From the NCBI GenBank assembly GCA_965220055.1, contig CBDCPE010000004.1:1674001-1738000 (forward strand): a stretch of DNA of 64,000 nt, in the 5' to 3' direction. A program made the translations under genes and the position numbers. Positions 37,153 to 45,123 of this stretch are shown one piece after another; position 1 is the stretch's first letter; every line of letters starts with the position of its first letter. Source of the stretch: Bin87 sp965220055. Lineage in GTDB: Bacteria > Chloroflexota > Dehalococcoidia > Lucifugimonadales > UBA3495. The notes under the pieces are model-generated. The model saw only the letters and a program-made list of their open reading frames with translations, was not told the origin of the DNA and did no database searches.

Positions 37153-38538
37153 ATGAGCAGACGCCAGAACAGCGCGAAACCGGCGGGGTTGTCCCAGCTG
37201 AACCTGAACGCGGCGGGCATTGATGTGGGCGCCACCAGCCACTATGTGGCGGTTCCCGCCGACCGGGCGGAACAGCCGGTGCAAGAGTTTGAGGCTTTCA
37301 CTGCGGACCTGTACCGTCTGGCGGACTGGCTGGCCGAGTGTGGCGTGGAGACCGTGGTCATGGAGTCCACCGGCGTGTACTGGATACCGCTGTTCGGGGT
37401 GCTGGAGGAACGGGGCTTTCAGGTGATGCTGGTGGACCCGCGGCGCATCAAGAACGTGCCCGGGCGCAAGACCGACGTGGTGGATTGCCAGTGGCTGCAG
37501 CAACTGCACACCTACGGTCTGCTGTCGGCAGCCTTCCGGCCCGACGCGGAGGTCCGGCGTCTGCGCAGTTATCTGCGGCAGCGGGCCATGCTGGTGGAAT
37601 ACGCTTCTCATCACATCCAGCACATGCAGAAAGCCTTGACCCAGATGAACGTGAAGCTCCAGCACGTGATCCGGGACATCACCGGCAAGACGGGCATGGA
37701 CATCATGGAGGCCATCGTGGGTGGCGAGCGGAACCCGCGGAAGCTGGCGCGTCTGCGCGATGCCAGGATCAAGGCCGACGAAGCGACCATCGCCAGGTCG
37801 CTGCGGGGACACTGGCGCGAGGAGCACATCTTCGAGCTGACCCAAGCCCTGGAGCTGTACCGGTTCTACCAGGGCAAGATCGCCGAGTGCGACCGGGAGA
37901 TTGAAGCCCAGTTGGAGCGGTTCGAAGACCACAGTGACGGCGAACCTCCCGCTCCCAATGGCAAAAAGCGCAATCAGAAGAACGCCCCGCGCTTCGACGT
38001 CCAAGGCCATCTGTACCGGATGACCGGGGTGGACCTGACCCGCATCGACGGCATTGACGGCTTCACGGCGCTGAAGGTGATCAGCGAGATCGGCATGGAC
38101 ATGACCAAATGGCCCAGCGCCAAGCACTTCGCATCCTGGCTGGGGCTGAGCCCCCACAACCGGATCACCGGCGGACGGGTCATCAGCTCGAAGACCAAGG
38201 CCAGCGCCAACCGGGCCGCCGCGGCATTGCGTCTGGCCGCCAACGCGCTGCACCGCTCCGACAGCGCCCTGGGTGCCTTCCTGCGCCGGAAGAAAGCCCA
38301 TCTGGGTGCGCCCAAGGCCATTACCGCCACCGCGCACAAGCTGGCCCGGCTCATCTACTCCATGCTGCGTTACGGCCAGGAGTACGTGGACGCTGGGGCC
38401 GAATACTACGAAACCCAGCATCAGCAGCGGGCGTTACGCGCCGCCAAGCGCCGAGCGGCGCAACTGGGCTACCAACTGGTGCCCATGGTCAATGACCATG
38501 CTTCCGCACCGCCCCACGGAGTGGAGGTAGCGGCGTGA
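37153..38538 (+). CDS. IS110-family transposase (DEDD recombinase), copy B
   Basis: A 461-residue IS110 recombinase related to copy A. The acidic residues are in GIDVGATSHYVAVP, VVMESTGVYWIP and PGRKTDVVDCQWLQQ; the C-terminal domain has TGVDLTRIDGIDGFTALKVI and SWLGLSPHNRITGGRVIS. The start is ATG 37153, five bases after GGAGG (37143-37147); the ATG at 37150 is too close to that site. The open frame upstream to 36952 covers the bridge RNA region and is not thought to be translated. The frame is intact, so copy B may be active and could also act on copy A. Confidence 0.92.
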   Translation: MSRRQNSAKPAGLSQLNLNAAGIDVGATSHYVAVPADRAEQPVQEFEAFTADLYRLADWLAECGVETVVMESTGVYWIPLFGVLEERGFQVMLVDPRRIKNVPGRKTDVVDCQWLQQLHTYGLLSAAFRPDAEVRRLRSYLRQRAMLVEYASHHIQHMQKALTQMNVKLQHVIRDITGKTGMDIMEAIVGGERNPRKLARLRDARIKADEATIARSLRGHWREEHIFELTQALELYRFYQGKIAECDREIEAQLERFEDHSDGEPPAPNGKKRNQKNAPRFDVQGHLYRMTGVDLTRIDGIDGFTALKVISEIGMDMTKWPSAKHFASWLGLSPHNRITGGRVISSKTKASANRAAAALRLAANALHRSDSALGAFLRRKKAHLGAPKAITATAHKLARLIYSMLRYGQEYVDAGAEYYETQHQQRALRAAKRRAAQLGYQLVPMVNDHASAPPHGVEVAA

Positions 38539-39368
38539 CACTTCCGGTTAGTCTATAGCGCCCTCGACCGCCTGGCCAACGCCAGCTACCAGATCGTCAT
38601 CGAAGGCACCAGCTACCGCGAACGCCTGTCGCCACACCGTGCCCTCCTGGGCGCCAGGGAGGTGATTGACCGACCTACCACAACCTGATAATAGTCAAAA
38701 TCGCCACGCGCCCAAGGTGGTACAAAGTCCTTGGCGATCACTTGTCGATGGTCTACGATTCGGTCAGTAGCTAACTGGTCAGCGAAAATGTCAGTCTGAT
38801 GAAGGACGTAACATTGAACCAGTTAGAACAGACGAGACTCCACGTGCTCAACTCAGTATTGGAACACCAGCTACCGGTAGCCCAGGCCGCCGAGATCCTG
38901 GGGGTGAGTGAACGTCATGCCTGGCGACTTCTGGCGGTCTATCGGAGGGAAGGCGCCGCCGCACTTGCCCACGGGAATCGGGGCCGTAAACCACGCAACG
39001 TCGTTGCTGACGACGCGGCGAACGCGGTGGTGCAGCTGGCCAGCACCACCTACGCCGGAGCCAACCACACGCACCTCACCGAGCTGCTCAAGGAACGGGA
39101 GGACATCGACCTGAGCCGGCCCACGGTGCGGCGCATTCTGACCCGTGCGGGCATCTCCAGCCCGCGCCACCGGCGTCCGCCCAAGCACCGGGTGCGACGG
39201 CAACGGATGCCCCAGGCTGGGATGCTGGTGCAGATCGACGGCAGTTTCCACCGGTGGCTGGGCGATGACGGTCCCCAATTCACCCTGCTCCTGGCGGTGG
39301 ACGACGCCACCAGCGCCGTGGTCAGCGCGGTGTTCGGTCCCGAGGAGGACACCCGCGGCTACTTCTCC

Positions 39369-39377
39369 CTGATGCAG
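39369..39377 (+). repeat. Target duplication, left copy (CTGATGCAG)
   Basis: The 9-base direct repeat CTGATGCAG stands at 39369-39377 and 42323-42331 and brackets the passenger cassette. It was made by the cassette's insertion into the ISNCY-like transposase gene. Confidence 0.88.
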
Positions 39378-39529
39378 TAGGATTGTTCAAGTAGGGGAGA
39401 ACGGTGCCCGTCCCTGACGGATTCCGTAATCTCCCACGACAAGCCGACATGCAGCAAAACGACACAGCGACCTGCTGAGGAAAACGTACATAACGCACGG
39501 CAGATCAACCCGAAACGATCCAGACACTA

Positions 39530-40387
39530 GGGGGTGTCGTCAAAAGAGTTTGCTCCAGATCATCACTGCCCGGAGTTGGCAAATGGCCAGGTATGACGCC
39601 GCTCTCTTGGCATAACGGGTCGCCACTCCGCGCCACTGCTTGAAGTCCAAGAATCCGTTCTCCACCAAGTGCCGCAACTTGTACAGTGCCTGGTCGTAGT
39701 CCCGCTTTTCCCTCCGGTTGCTTTTGGGCGGTATCACCGGGTTCATTCCCGATGCCCGAGCGGTGGCTATGATTTCATTGGTGTCATAGGCTTTGTCCGC
39801 CAGCAGACACTCCGCCTCTATACCCTCGATCAGGGGCAACGCCAAAGAGCAGTCGGCCACCGTGCCTCCAGTAACCGCCAGCCTTACCGGCATTCCGTGG
39901 GAGTCCACCGCCAGGTGCAACTTGCTGTTCAGCCCCCTTTGGTGCGGGCAATAGCCTGATTTCCGCCCCGAGCGCCGGCACTGTGGGGATGGGCCTTGAT
40001 GTGGCTGGCGTCTATCATCAGCCACTCGAAATCAGGCACTCGAAATCAGGGTCATCCATCACTTCCTCCAACAGTCCGGCCCACACACCCCGGTCCCGCC
40101 AGCGGCAGAAGCGGCGGTGGGTGTTCTTCCAGTCTCCGTAGTCCGGGGGCAAATCGCGCCAGGGAGCGCCGGTGCGCAGAACCCAGCAAACGGCGTCGAT
40201 AAACCGCCGGTTGTCATGGGCCGGCCGACCTCTCTTGCCTGCTCCCCCGGGCAGGTACAGCCTCAGCCGCTCCCAAACACCGTCTGTCATATCGTGGCGC
40301 CGGTGCGCTGCCGTCATACTCCCCACCTTCCACACTCTCCCTGTTACCGGCAATTTACCACCCTCTCACTGTTTTGACGACACCCCC
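39530..40387 (-). mobile_element. IS5-family (IS427-like) element nested in the cassette
   Basis: Perfect inverted ends GGGGGTGTCGTCAAAA (39530-39545) and TTTTGACGACACCCCC (40372-40387) enclose 858 bp, flanked by a TA duplication (39528-39529 and 40388-40389). Size, ends and two-part transposase fit the IS427 group of IS5. Inserting last, it cut the upstream part of the first passenger gene region. Confidence 0.88.
39540..40353 (-). pseudogene. IS5-family transposase, disrupted by a 14-bp duplication and a second frameshift
   Basis: The N-terminal frame (40353-40018) has the IS427 opening (MTDGVWERLRLYLPGG, then RRFIDAVCWVLRTGAPWRDLP) and ends at PDFECLISSG. The reason is visible: the 14-base unit CACTCGAAATCAGG occurs twice in tandem (40023-40050), putting the rest out of frame. 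Removing one copy gives the expected DFEWLMIDASHIKAHPHSAG with the first aspartate. A second one-base shift lies at the G5 run near 39931. After it the third frame continues with GLNSKLHLAVDSHGMPVRL, LLADKAYDT (second aspartate) and ENGFLDFKQWRGVATRYAK (glutamate). IS427 elements may use programmed frameshifting at a homopolymer, which could account for the second break but not the first. Confidence 0.8.
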
Positions 40388-41348
40388 TAAGGAAGAGGAA
40401 ACCAGGGAAGCCGAAAAATCACACCTGCTGGCGTACCTGAAACACACCCCCAAGTTCGAGCATCGCATCGAAGAGTTCCGAAACCTGACGGTGGGCGAGA
40501 TCCTCGCCAGAGTCCACGACACTGACGCACACGCCTACCGGATCTGCATCGAACGATTCTGGGAACAGGGCACCGAGCTCGAGCCGGACCCGGACGAGCA
40601 ACGGTACAACGCGCTCACACGTCTCCGAGACTGGAACGCTGGGAAGATCCTCAACTGGACCATGCCCTACCTTCACGCCGCAGGAAAAGAAACCAGACAA
40701 CTGGCCAACCCGGAATGGCGCGACATACAGCACGTCGCCCAGTACATCGCCACCATAGAACAGGCCGTGCTGCGGTGGGAACAGCAATCCGCCAACCTGC
40801 TACCACCCTCCTGGGAAAACATCGGGAGCACCAGTTCCATCGTGCGCTGCGCCACGGGCAACATGATGATCGCGCAATTCGAGGAGTGCCACGACTACAG
40901 CTACCTGACGGAGGACGGCGCACCCTGCCCCGGGGAATCCCAGGACACCCTGGCCGGTATCAACAAAATCTACGTCATACGTCAAGATTGCAGCAGCGAA
41001 CAAATCCATGAGCACATGACGGCAATGAGAGACAACTCCGGCGTCGTGAGCCTGAACCTCCTCGGCTTGGAAGCACGCATCAGGCACCTGATCGACATTG
41101 CACACGACATCATGGGAGTCGGACACGCCGCCATCACGGGAGTAGCCACCCACGCGATGGCGACCGTCGACGGAACCACCACCGCCGAAGCGCCAGCCGA
41201 AGGTTCGCTGGCCTCCGCCGCGCAGACGATGGCCTTCGCCGGAGCACTCGCCGCCGCCGCCGCCGCCATCAACCAGATCTTGTGGGCCGAGGAAGACTGC
41301 GGGTACACGGAAACCAACCAGCAGCCCAGCGCTGCCGGCACCATCTGA
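40374..41348 (+). CDS. Cassette passenger protein 1, unknown function
   Basis: A 324-residue protein I do not recognise. The first four codons come from the end of the nested IS5, so the real N-terminus was altered by that insertion. In the DNA left of the IS5 the same frame is open for about 33 codons (39430-39528) but has no ATG, GTG or TTG. Residues 15-150 are helical and charged; the middle has Cys residues (VRCATGNM, EECHDYSYL, RQDCSSEQ); the last 100 residues include an Ala-rich hydrophobic stretch (AAQTMAFAGALAAAAAAINQ) that could enter a membrane. A short gap leads to the second passenger gene on the same strand. The GC-rich third positions support coding. Confidence 0.65.
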   Translation: MTTPPKEEETREAEKSHLLAYLKHTPKFEHRIEEFRNLTVGEILARVHDTDAHAYRICIERFWEQGTELEPDPDEQRYNALTRLRDWNAGKILNWTMPYLHAAGKETRQLANPEWRDIQHVAQYIATIEQAVLRWEQQSANLLPPSWENIGSTSSIVRCATGNMMIAQFEECHDYSYLTEDGAPCPGESQDTLAGINKIYVIRQDCSSEQIHEHMTAMRDNSGVVSLNLLGLEARIRHLIDIAHDIMGVGHAAITGVATHAMATVDGTTTAEAPAEGSLASAAQTMAFAGALAAAAAAINQILWAEEDCGYTETNQQPSAAGTI

Positions 41349-41458
41349 CGCCAGCAGCAACCCCCCGCCTACGCACATGACCAGCTGGCAACTTCACCTC
41401 TACCTCCAGAGATAACGGGGAAACCCGTCTATAATCAACACACCACCGGAGCATCCCC

Positions 41459-42112
41459 ATGACCCAGCCACTTAACCAAGGCGAACGCGAACGCCTGCTG
41501 CAGTCCATCCAGCACGACCCCGAACTGCAGGAAGCGCTCCGCCGCCACCTGCTGACCGACGAACTGATTGAGATGCCCGAGCGATTCGCACAGTTCGCAG
41601 CCTACGTCGAAGCATTCATTACCCAGCAGCAGACCCACAACGCAAGCGTAGAAGAGACCCTGTCACGACTGACCATCGCCGTCGGCGACCTGAGGGGCGA
41701 TGCCGCCGCACGGCTGCTGCGCTCTCAAGACGAGGAAGTCGCCTCAATGCTCGACCTCACCATCTTCCGCCTGCTGTCCCGCACCGACCTCCAGGCACTC
41801 AGCCGACAGGCGCGGGTCGACAACACCATCACCCACGGCGAGCGGCAGAGCTTCGTCGCCGCCGACCTGGTATTCGAGGCCACCGACCAGGATCGGCGCA
41901 CCCACTACGTGGCCGCCGAGGCCTCCTACACCGCCGACCTCCGCGACACCAACCGCGCCATCCGCAACGCCCGCCTGTTGACCCTGTTCACCAGACACCC
42001 GGCGCATCCCGTCGTCGCCAGCGTCAACAACGACCGCGAAGCGCAAGAGATCATCGACACCGACACCGTCCACTGGCACCAGCTCCTCCCCGCCGACCTG
42101 CGGCCCGACTAG
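41459..42112 (+). CDS. Cassette passenger protein 2, coiled-coil plus restriction-endonuclease-like domain
   Basis: A 217-residue protein with GGAG ahead of its ATG. Residues 1-75 are helical with a coiled-coil stretch (FAAYVEAFITQQQTHNASVE). The C-terminal half resembles hypothetical proteins common in Chloroflexota and Cyanobacteria with a restriction-endonuclease-like core. The expected strand pair is seen as ADLVFEATDQ and THYVAAEASYTADLRDTNRA, followed by an alternating helix and VVASVNNDREAQEII. The usual ExK of the PD-(D/E)xK fold is EAS here, so catalysis is doubtful. It may bind nucleic acid or serve a cargo role such as host interference. Function unknown. Confidence 0.65.
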   Translation: MTQPLNQGERERLLQSIQHDPELQEALRRHLLTDELIEMPERFAQFAAYVEAFITQQQTHNASVEETLSRLTIAVGDLRGDAAARLLRSQDEEVASMLDLTIFRLLSRTDLQALSRQARVDNTITHGERQSFVAADLVFEATDQDRRTHYVAAEASYTADLRDTNRAIRNARLLTLFTRHPAHPVVASVNNDREAQEIIDTDTVHWHQLLPADLRPD

Positions 42113-42322
42113 ACCGCCGGTACGCGCCCGCGCCATCCGCGACGGCCGCGGATGCGGCCCTACTCCAGGACATCCAAGACACCGCCACCGCCGGACGGCG
42201 AGCACGGTACGAAGATCAGCGCCATCGCAACAGAGCCACGAACCATCAGAGGTCGAATAACTCTGCCGATCCGACAGCCCACGACGAATAACGTCGCTGC
42301 AATCCCTATTTGAACAATCCTA

Positions 42323-42331
42323 CTGATGCAG
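42323..42331 (+). repeat. Target duplication, right copy (CTGATGCAG)
   Basis: Right-hand copy of the 9-base direct repeat that brackets the passenger cassette; its ATG opens the resumed transposase frame. Confidence 0.88.
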
Positions 42332-43325
42332 GACCTGATCGAACGCTGGGGTGTGCCCATCGCGCTTTACGGCGATCGCCACGGCGTGTTCAAGTTTTCC
42401 GGCAAGCCCAGGCATATCCAGCCACCGGTGGAGGCCACCCACTTCAGTAAGGCCATTGCCGAAATGGGCATCCAGCAGATCTTCGCCCGCTCGCCGCAGG
42501 CCAAAGGCCGTGTGGAAAGGGCCGCCGGAACTTTCCAGGATCGGCTGGTGACCGAACTGCGTCTGGCTGATACCAAGACCATCGACCAGGCCAACGCCGT
42601 GCTGCGGGACTTCCTGCCCCGCTACAACTCCCGGTTCGCCGTGCAACCCGAGCATCCGGAACCGGCCTACCGCCCGTGGAACGGGAACCGGCCCTTGGAC
42701 GAAATCCGCTGCTTCAAGCACACCCGCAAGGTGGCTCGGGACAACACGGTCAAGTATCAGTGGCGCACCCTGCAACTGCTGCCTGGCGCAGAGCGTCCCA
42801 GCTACGCCGGTGTCCAGGTGGAGGTCCTCGAACACGCCGACGGCCGCCTCCAGGTCCGCCACGAAGGCGAGATCATCCCCAGTCGGACAGCGCCGCCCAG
42901 ACCCGGCGCACTGCGCGCTTCCTACGGCGCTCTGGCTCCCACGCCTGAAATCGGACGCATCGTGAAACGCCTGGGCAACCATCGCCTCAGCCAACCCCAG
43001 TTGCGGCACCTGGCCAACCTGGAGCCCGATCCCGTCATCGAGGAACCAGCGGTCGAGAACAACCAGAGTGAACCTCCATCGCACCGGGAACTCACCCCGC
43101 GACAGCTGGCCCTCTGGAAGGCGGTGCAGCAGGCCAATGCCCAGGGCCTATCCCTGCGTGCGATCTCATGTCAACTCGGCGTACACCGCAACACCGTCCG
43201 CAAATATGCTCGCTCCCTGACCCAGCCGACCAATCGACCCATTAACCGCGGCGCCGGGCGGTCACATCAACCAGCCACCCACCGCTCAGACTGACAGATT
43301 CGCTTTCCATTTGAACTGACGGAAT

Positions 43326-43764
43326 CGCTGGACAACAACATACCGGCGGCGCAGAGCAAGTCAACGGTATCGTCCCCTGCCAAGGATATGGCGTCTTCGA
43401 TTCCTCCTTCTCTTGGAGGCCATCCCCCATGGCATCGTGGACGTTTTGAATTACGTCGTCGGGCACGCCGCTGGCCTTGCCGATGTGTGGCTGCTGGCCT
43501 GCGTACATGGTCACGTCGTGACGGGCGATGTTCCGGACCGTTTGAGCGACGCGCAGCGCGAAGTATTCGGTTTCAGGCGCTATATGCACGCTCTGTCCAC
43601 GACGGTTGCCAAGGCCCGTCCCGCAGCACCAGCAATCCAGTCCGGCAACACGACCGACCCCACAGCCCCTGAAGGTTCAGGGGAGATGTCGGGGCGGAGC
43701 GTATCAGCCGGCACCCTGACCGTGTGACGTTCGTCTACGTACACGACTTCATGGACGACACGTG
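43326..43764. other. Gap with a possible gene fragment on the minus strand
   Basis: About 440 bases between the ISNCY-like element and the amidase gene. On the minus strand, 43589-43400, a GTG-started frame with GC-rich third positions reads FALRVAQTVRNIARHD, then AGQQPHIGKASGVPDDVI, loosely like the C-terminal half of carboxymuconolactone decarboxylase/AhpD proteins but without the CxxC. It then runs into the ISNCY right end. Probably a fragment; assignment is weak. A plus-strand frame over the same bases (TTG at 43413) is less convincing. Confidence 0.3.
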
Positions 43765-45123
43765 TCAATAGTTGGGCGGCGCCTGGTTCAACCCAGCGAT
43801 CCGCTCGCACCACTGCGCCGCGCCCAGGACACGGCCCTCCTGCGCCCACGGTCCGCCGAACTGCACCGCCATGGGCATGCCCAGCTCGCTCAGGCCCGTC
43901 GAGACCACCACCGTCGGCAACCCGGCGACCGACCACGGCACCTGGAACGCAGCGTCGCCAGTGCTGTTCAGGCCACGGGGAGCCGGCGCCGGCATCGCCG
44001 GCGTCATCACCACGTCGACCTTGGCGACCATCTCGCTCATGTCGGCGCGGAACTGTCGCCGTAGCCGCTGGGCCTTCAAATACGCCGACGTAGGCATGAT
44101 CATGCCCATCTCCATTCTGGCGCGGATGCGCGGGCCGTAGTCGGCGGCACGAACGCGGTGATTGACCTCGTGGACTGCCGCGCACTCGACGCCCGACACG
44201 ATGCCATGGTAGCTGTGCGCCAAGGCGAAGCTGTCGGGCAACGAAATCTCCTCGACCTCCGCACCGGCCTCCGCCAGTTGGTTGGCCACCACCTCGGTGT
44301 GCGCCCACATCTCCGGCGTGGCGTAGTCCTCGTAAAACTGCCGCACCAGCCCGATGCGCGGGGGCCGGTCATGCTCCGCCATCTGCGCGCTCAAGTCGGG
44401 CACCGGTTCGCGCAGGCTGCCGGGATCGTTGTCGTCCTCGCCGCTCAGCACGGTCAGCATCAGCGCGCCATCGGCCACCGTGCGGGTCAGGATACCCACG
44501 TGGTCCAGCGACCAACTCACCGGAGCCACACCGTACCGTGAGATGCGCCCGTAGGTGGGCTTCACGCCGACGATGCCGTTGTAGCCCGCTGGCCGGCACG
44601 TCGAACCGCCGGTCTGCGATCCGAGAGCGGCCGGAACCATGCGCGCCGCCACCGCCGCTGACGACCCGCTGCTGGACCCACCAGGAGTATGTTCGAGGTT
44701 CCAGGGGTTGCGCGTCGGCGAAGGGTCACTCGAGGCGAACTCGGTGGTGACCGCCTTACCCAGGATGATGCCACCGGCCGCTTTGATCTTCACCACCGAG
44801 GTGGCGTCGAAGTCGGGCACGAAGTCGGTGTTCACCTTCGAGCCGCAGGCGGTGAGCATCCCCTCGGTGTAGAAAATGTCCTTCAGGCCCACCGGGACGC
44901 CGTGGATCAGGCCAAGCGGATCGCCGCGCTGGACCTCAGCCTCGCGTTCTCGGGCCGCCGACAGCACCGCGTCCCGGTCGATGGTGACCCACGCCTGCAG
45001 GTCGCCGTCCAGCGCGTCGATGCGCGCCAGCAGTGCCTCGGCCAGCGCCACCGGCGACAGGGTTCCTTCGCGAATCTGCGCGGCGGCTTCTGCCACCGAA
45101 AGCTCGTGGAGTTCAGGCATCAT
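43765..45123 (-). CDS. Amidase signature family protein (GatA-like amidase)
   Basis: A 452-residue amidase signature enzyme, which hydrolyses amides with a Ser-cisSer-Lys triad. The lysine is in AAGGIILGKAVTTEF, the Gly/Ser-rich signature is TPGGSSSGSSAAVAARMVP with LGSQTGGSTCRPAG carrying the nucleophile, and the family strand VGVKPTYGRISRYG follows. The end (VVVSTGLSELGMPMAVQFGG) is typical. Length is slightly short of GatA (about 480) and no gatB or gatC gene is nearby, so it is more likely a catabolic amidase than the tRNA amidotransferase subunit. ATG codons at 45123 and 45120 are equivalent. A 3' fragment of a different amidase lies at 53517. Confidence 0.88.
   Translation of the reverse strand: MMPELHELSVAEAAAQIREGTLSPVALAEALLARIDALDGDLQAWVTIDRDAVLSAAREREAEVQRGDPLGLIHGVPVGLKDIFYTEGMLTACGSKVNTDFVPDFDATSVVKIKAAGGIILGKAVTTEFASSDPSPTRNPWNLEHTPGGSSSGSSAAVAARMVPAALGSQTGGSTCRPAGYNGIVGVKPTYGRISRYGVAPVSWSLDHVGILTRTVADGALMLTVLSGEDDNDPGSLREPVPDLSAQMAEHDRPPRIGLVRQFYEDYATPEMWAHTEVVANQLAEAGAEVEEISLPDSFALAHSYHGIVSGVECAAVHEVNHRVRAADYGPRIRARMEMGMIMPTSAYLKAQRLRRQFRADMSEMVAKVDVVMTPAMPAPAPRGLNSTGDAAFQVPWSVAGLPTVVVSTGLSELGMPMAVQFGGPWAQEGRVLGAAQWCERIAGLNQAPPNY

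Larger units (their letters stand above)
36894..38559 (+). mobile_element. IS110-family element, copy B, in tandem with copy A
   Basis: The 1,666-bp copy B begins directly after the AGC core that ends copy A and runs to AGC (38557-38559), where istB resumes. It has a 256-base leader, a transposase gene and about 20 bases after the stop. Its right end reads GTTAGTCTAT-AGC; GACTAAC is at 36927-36933 in the leader. The left flank of copy B is therefore the right end of copy A, so copy B was inserted at the copy A/istB junction, after copy A. Confidence 0.88.
34551..38688 (+). pseudogene. istB: IS21 helper ATPase IstB, split by an IS110 tandem
   Basis: IstB is the AAA+ helper that assembles on DNA and guides IstA to targets. 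The 5' part (34551-35207) has Walker A GPAGVGKS and Walker B LLILDDLG, and stops at LFDDPILGNS. The 3' part (38557-38688) resumes in frame with S-ALDRLANASYQIVIEGTS and ends VIDRPTTT. Between them lie two head-to-tail IS110 elements flanked by AGC on both sides (35205-35207 and 38557-38559). Precise removal restores a 261-residue IstB. In the present sequence the 5' part reads into IS110 leader DNA and stops at 35313, giving a chimeric tail. Confidence 0.9.
32889..38765 (+). mobile_element. IS21-family element, interrupted by two IS110 copies
   Basis: Inverted ends are seen: CGCCAAGGACT (32919-32929) against AGTCCTTGGCG (38726-38736), with similarity extending outward to a GAATCG tract on each side (near 32892 and 38756). 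Between them lie istA (one frameshift) and istB. Removing the 3,352-bp IS110 tandem and one AGC rejoins istB exactly. The bare element would be about 2.5 kb, usual for IS21. Its right end abuts and partly overlaps the left inverted repeat of the second ISNCY-like element, so the exact terminus is uncertain. Confidence 0.8.
39378..42322 (+). mobile_element. Passenger cassette with inverted ends and no transposase of its own
   Basis: The 2,945-bp unit is bounded by TAGGATTGTTCAA (39378-39390) and its perfect complement (42310-42322); similarity continues inward to about 19 bases with one mismatch. CTGATGCAG is duplicated at both sides. Apart from a nested IS5 the unit holds two protein genes of non-transposase type. 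It therefore resembles a mobile insertion cassette: ends moved in trans by an outside transposase, carrying cargo. The IS element that shares these ends is not in the window. Confidence 0.78.
38799..43294 (+). pseudogene. ISNCY-like transposase, split by the cassette but otherwise intact
   Basis: The 5' part (38799-39377, 193 codons) has the N-terminal HTH (LPVAQAAEILGVSERHAWRL), RRPPKHRVRRQRMP and the first aspartate in VQIDGSFHRWLGDD. The 3' part (42332-43294) has the second aspartate in IALYGDRHGVF, the glutamate in SPQAKGRVERAAGT, and a C-terminal second HTH (LSLRAISCQLGVHRNTVRKY). The join Leu-Met-Gln/Asp-Leu-Ile is exact if the cassette and one copy of CTGATGCAG are removed, giving a 513-residue protein. 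The C-terminal HTH is the piece that is also found alone in the small element at 58651-59020. Confidence 0.85.
38758..43325 (+). mobile_element. ISNCY-like element, copy 2, interrupted by a passenger cassette
   Basis: Inverted ends of about 40 bases are seen: the left end (38758-38799) and right end (43286-43325) share ATTC-GTCAGT, then GCGAA and TGTCAGTCTGA in inverted order, with a few mismatches and gaps. Inside is one transposase gene split by a 2,945-bp insertion at 39378. Removal of that insertion and one 9-bp repeat leaves a 1.6-kb element with an intact frame. The left end overlaps the right end of the IS21 element. Confidence 0.8.

Noticed and set aside
43580..44308. A 242-codon minus-strand frame over the amidase gene
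   Set aside because: It overlaps the same strand in another frame, has low-complexity Gly/Arg composition and no motif; the amidase frame is clearly the coding one.
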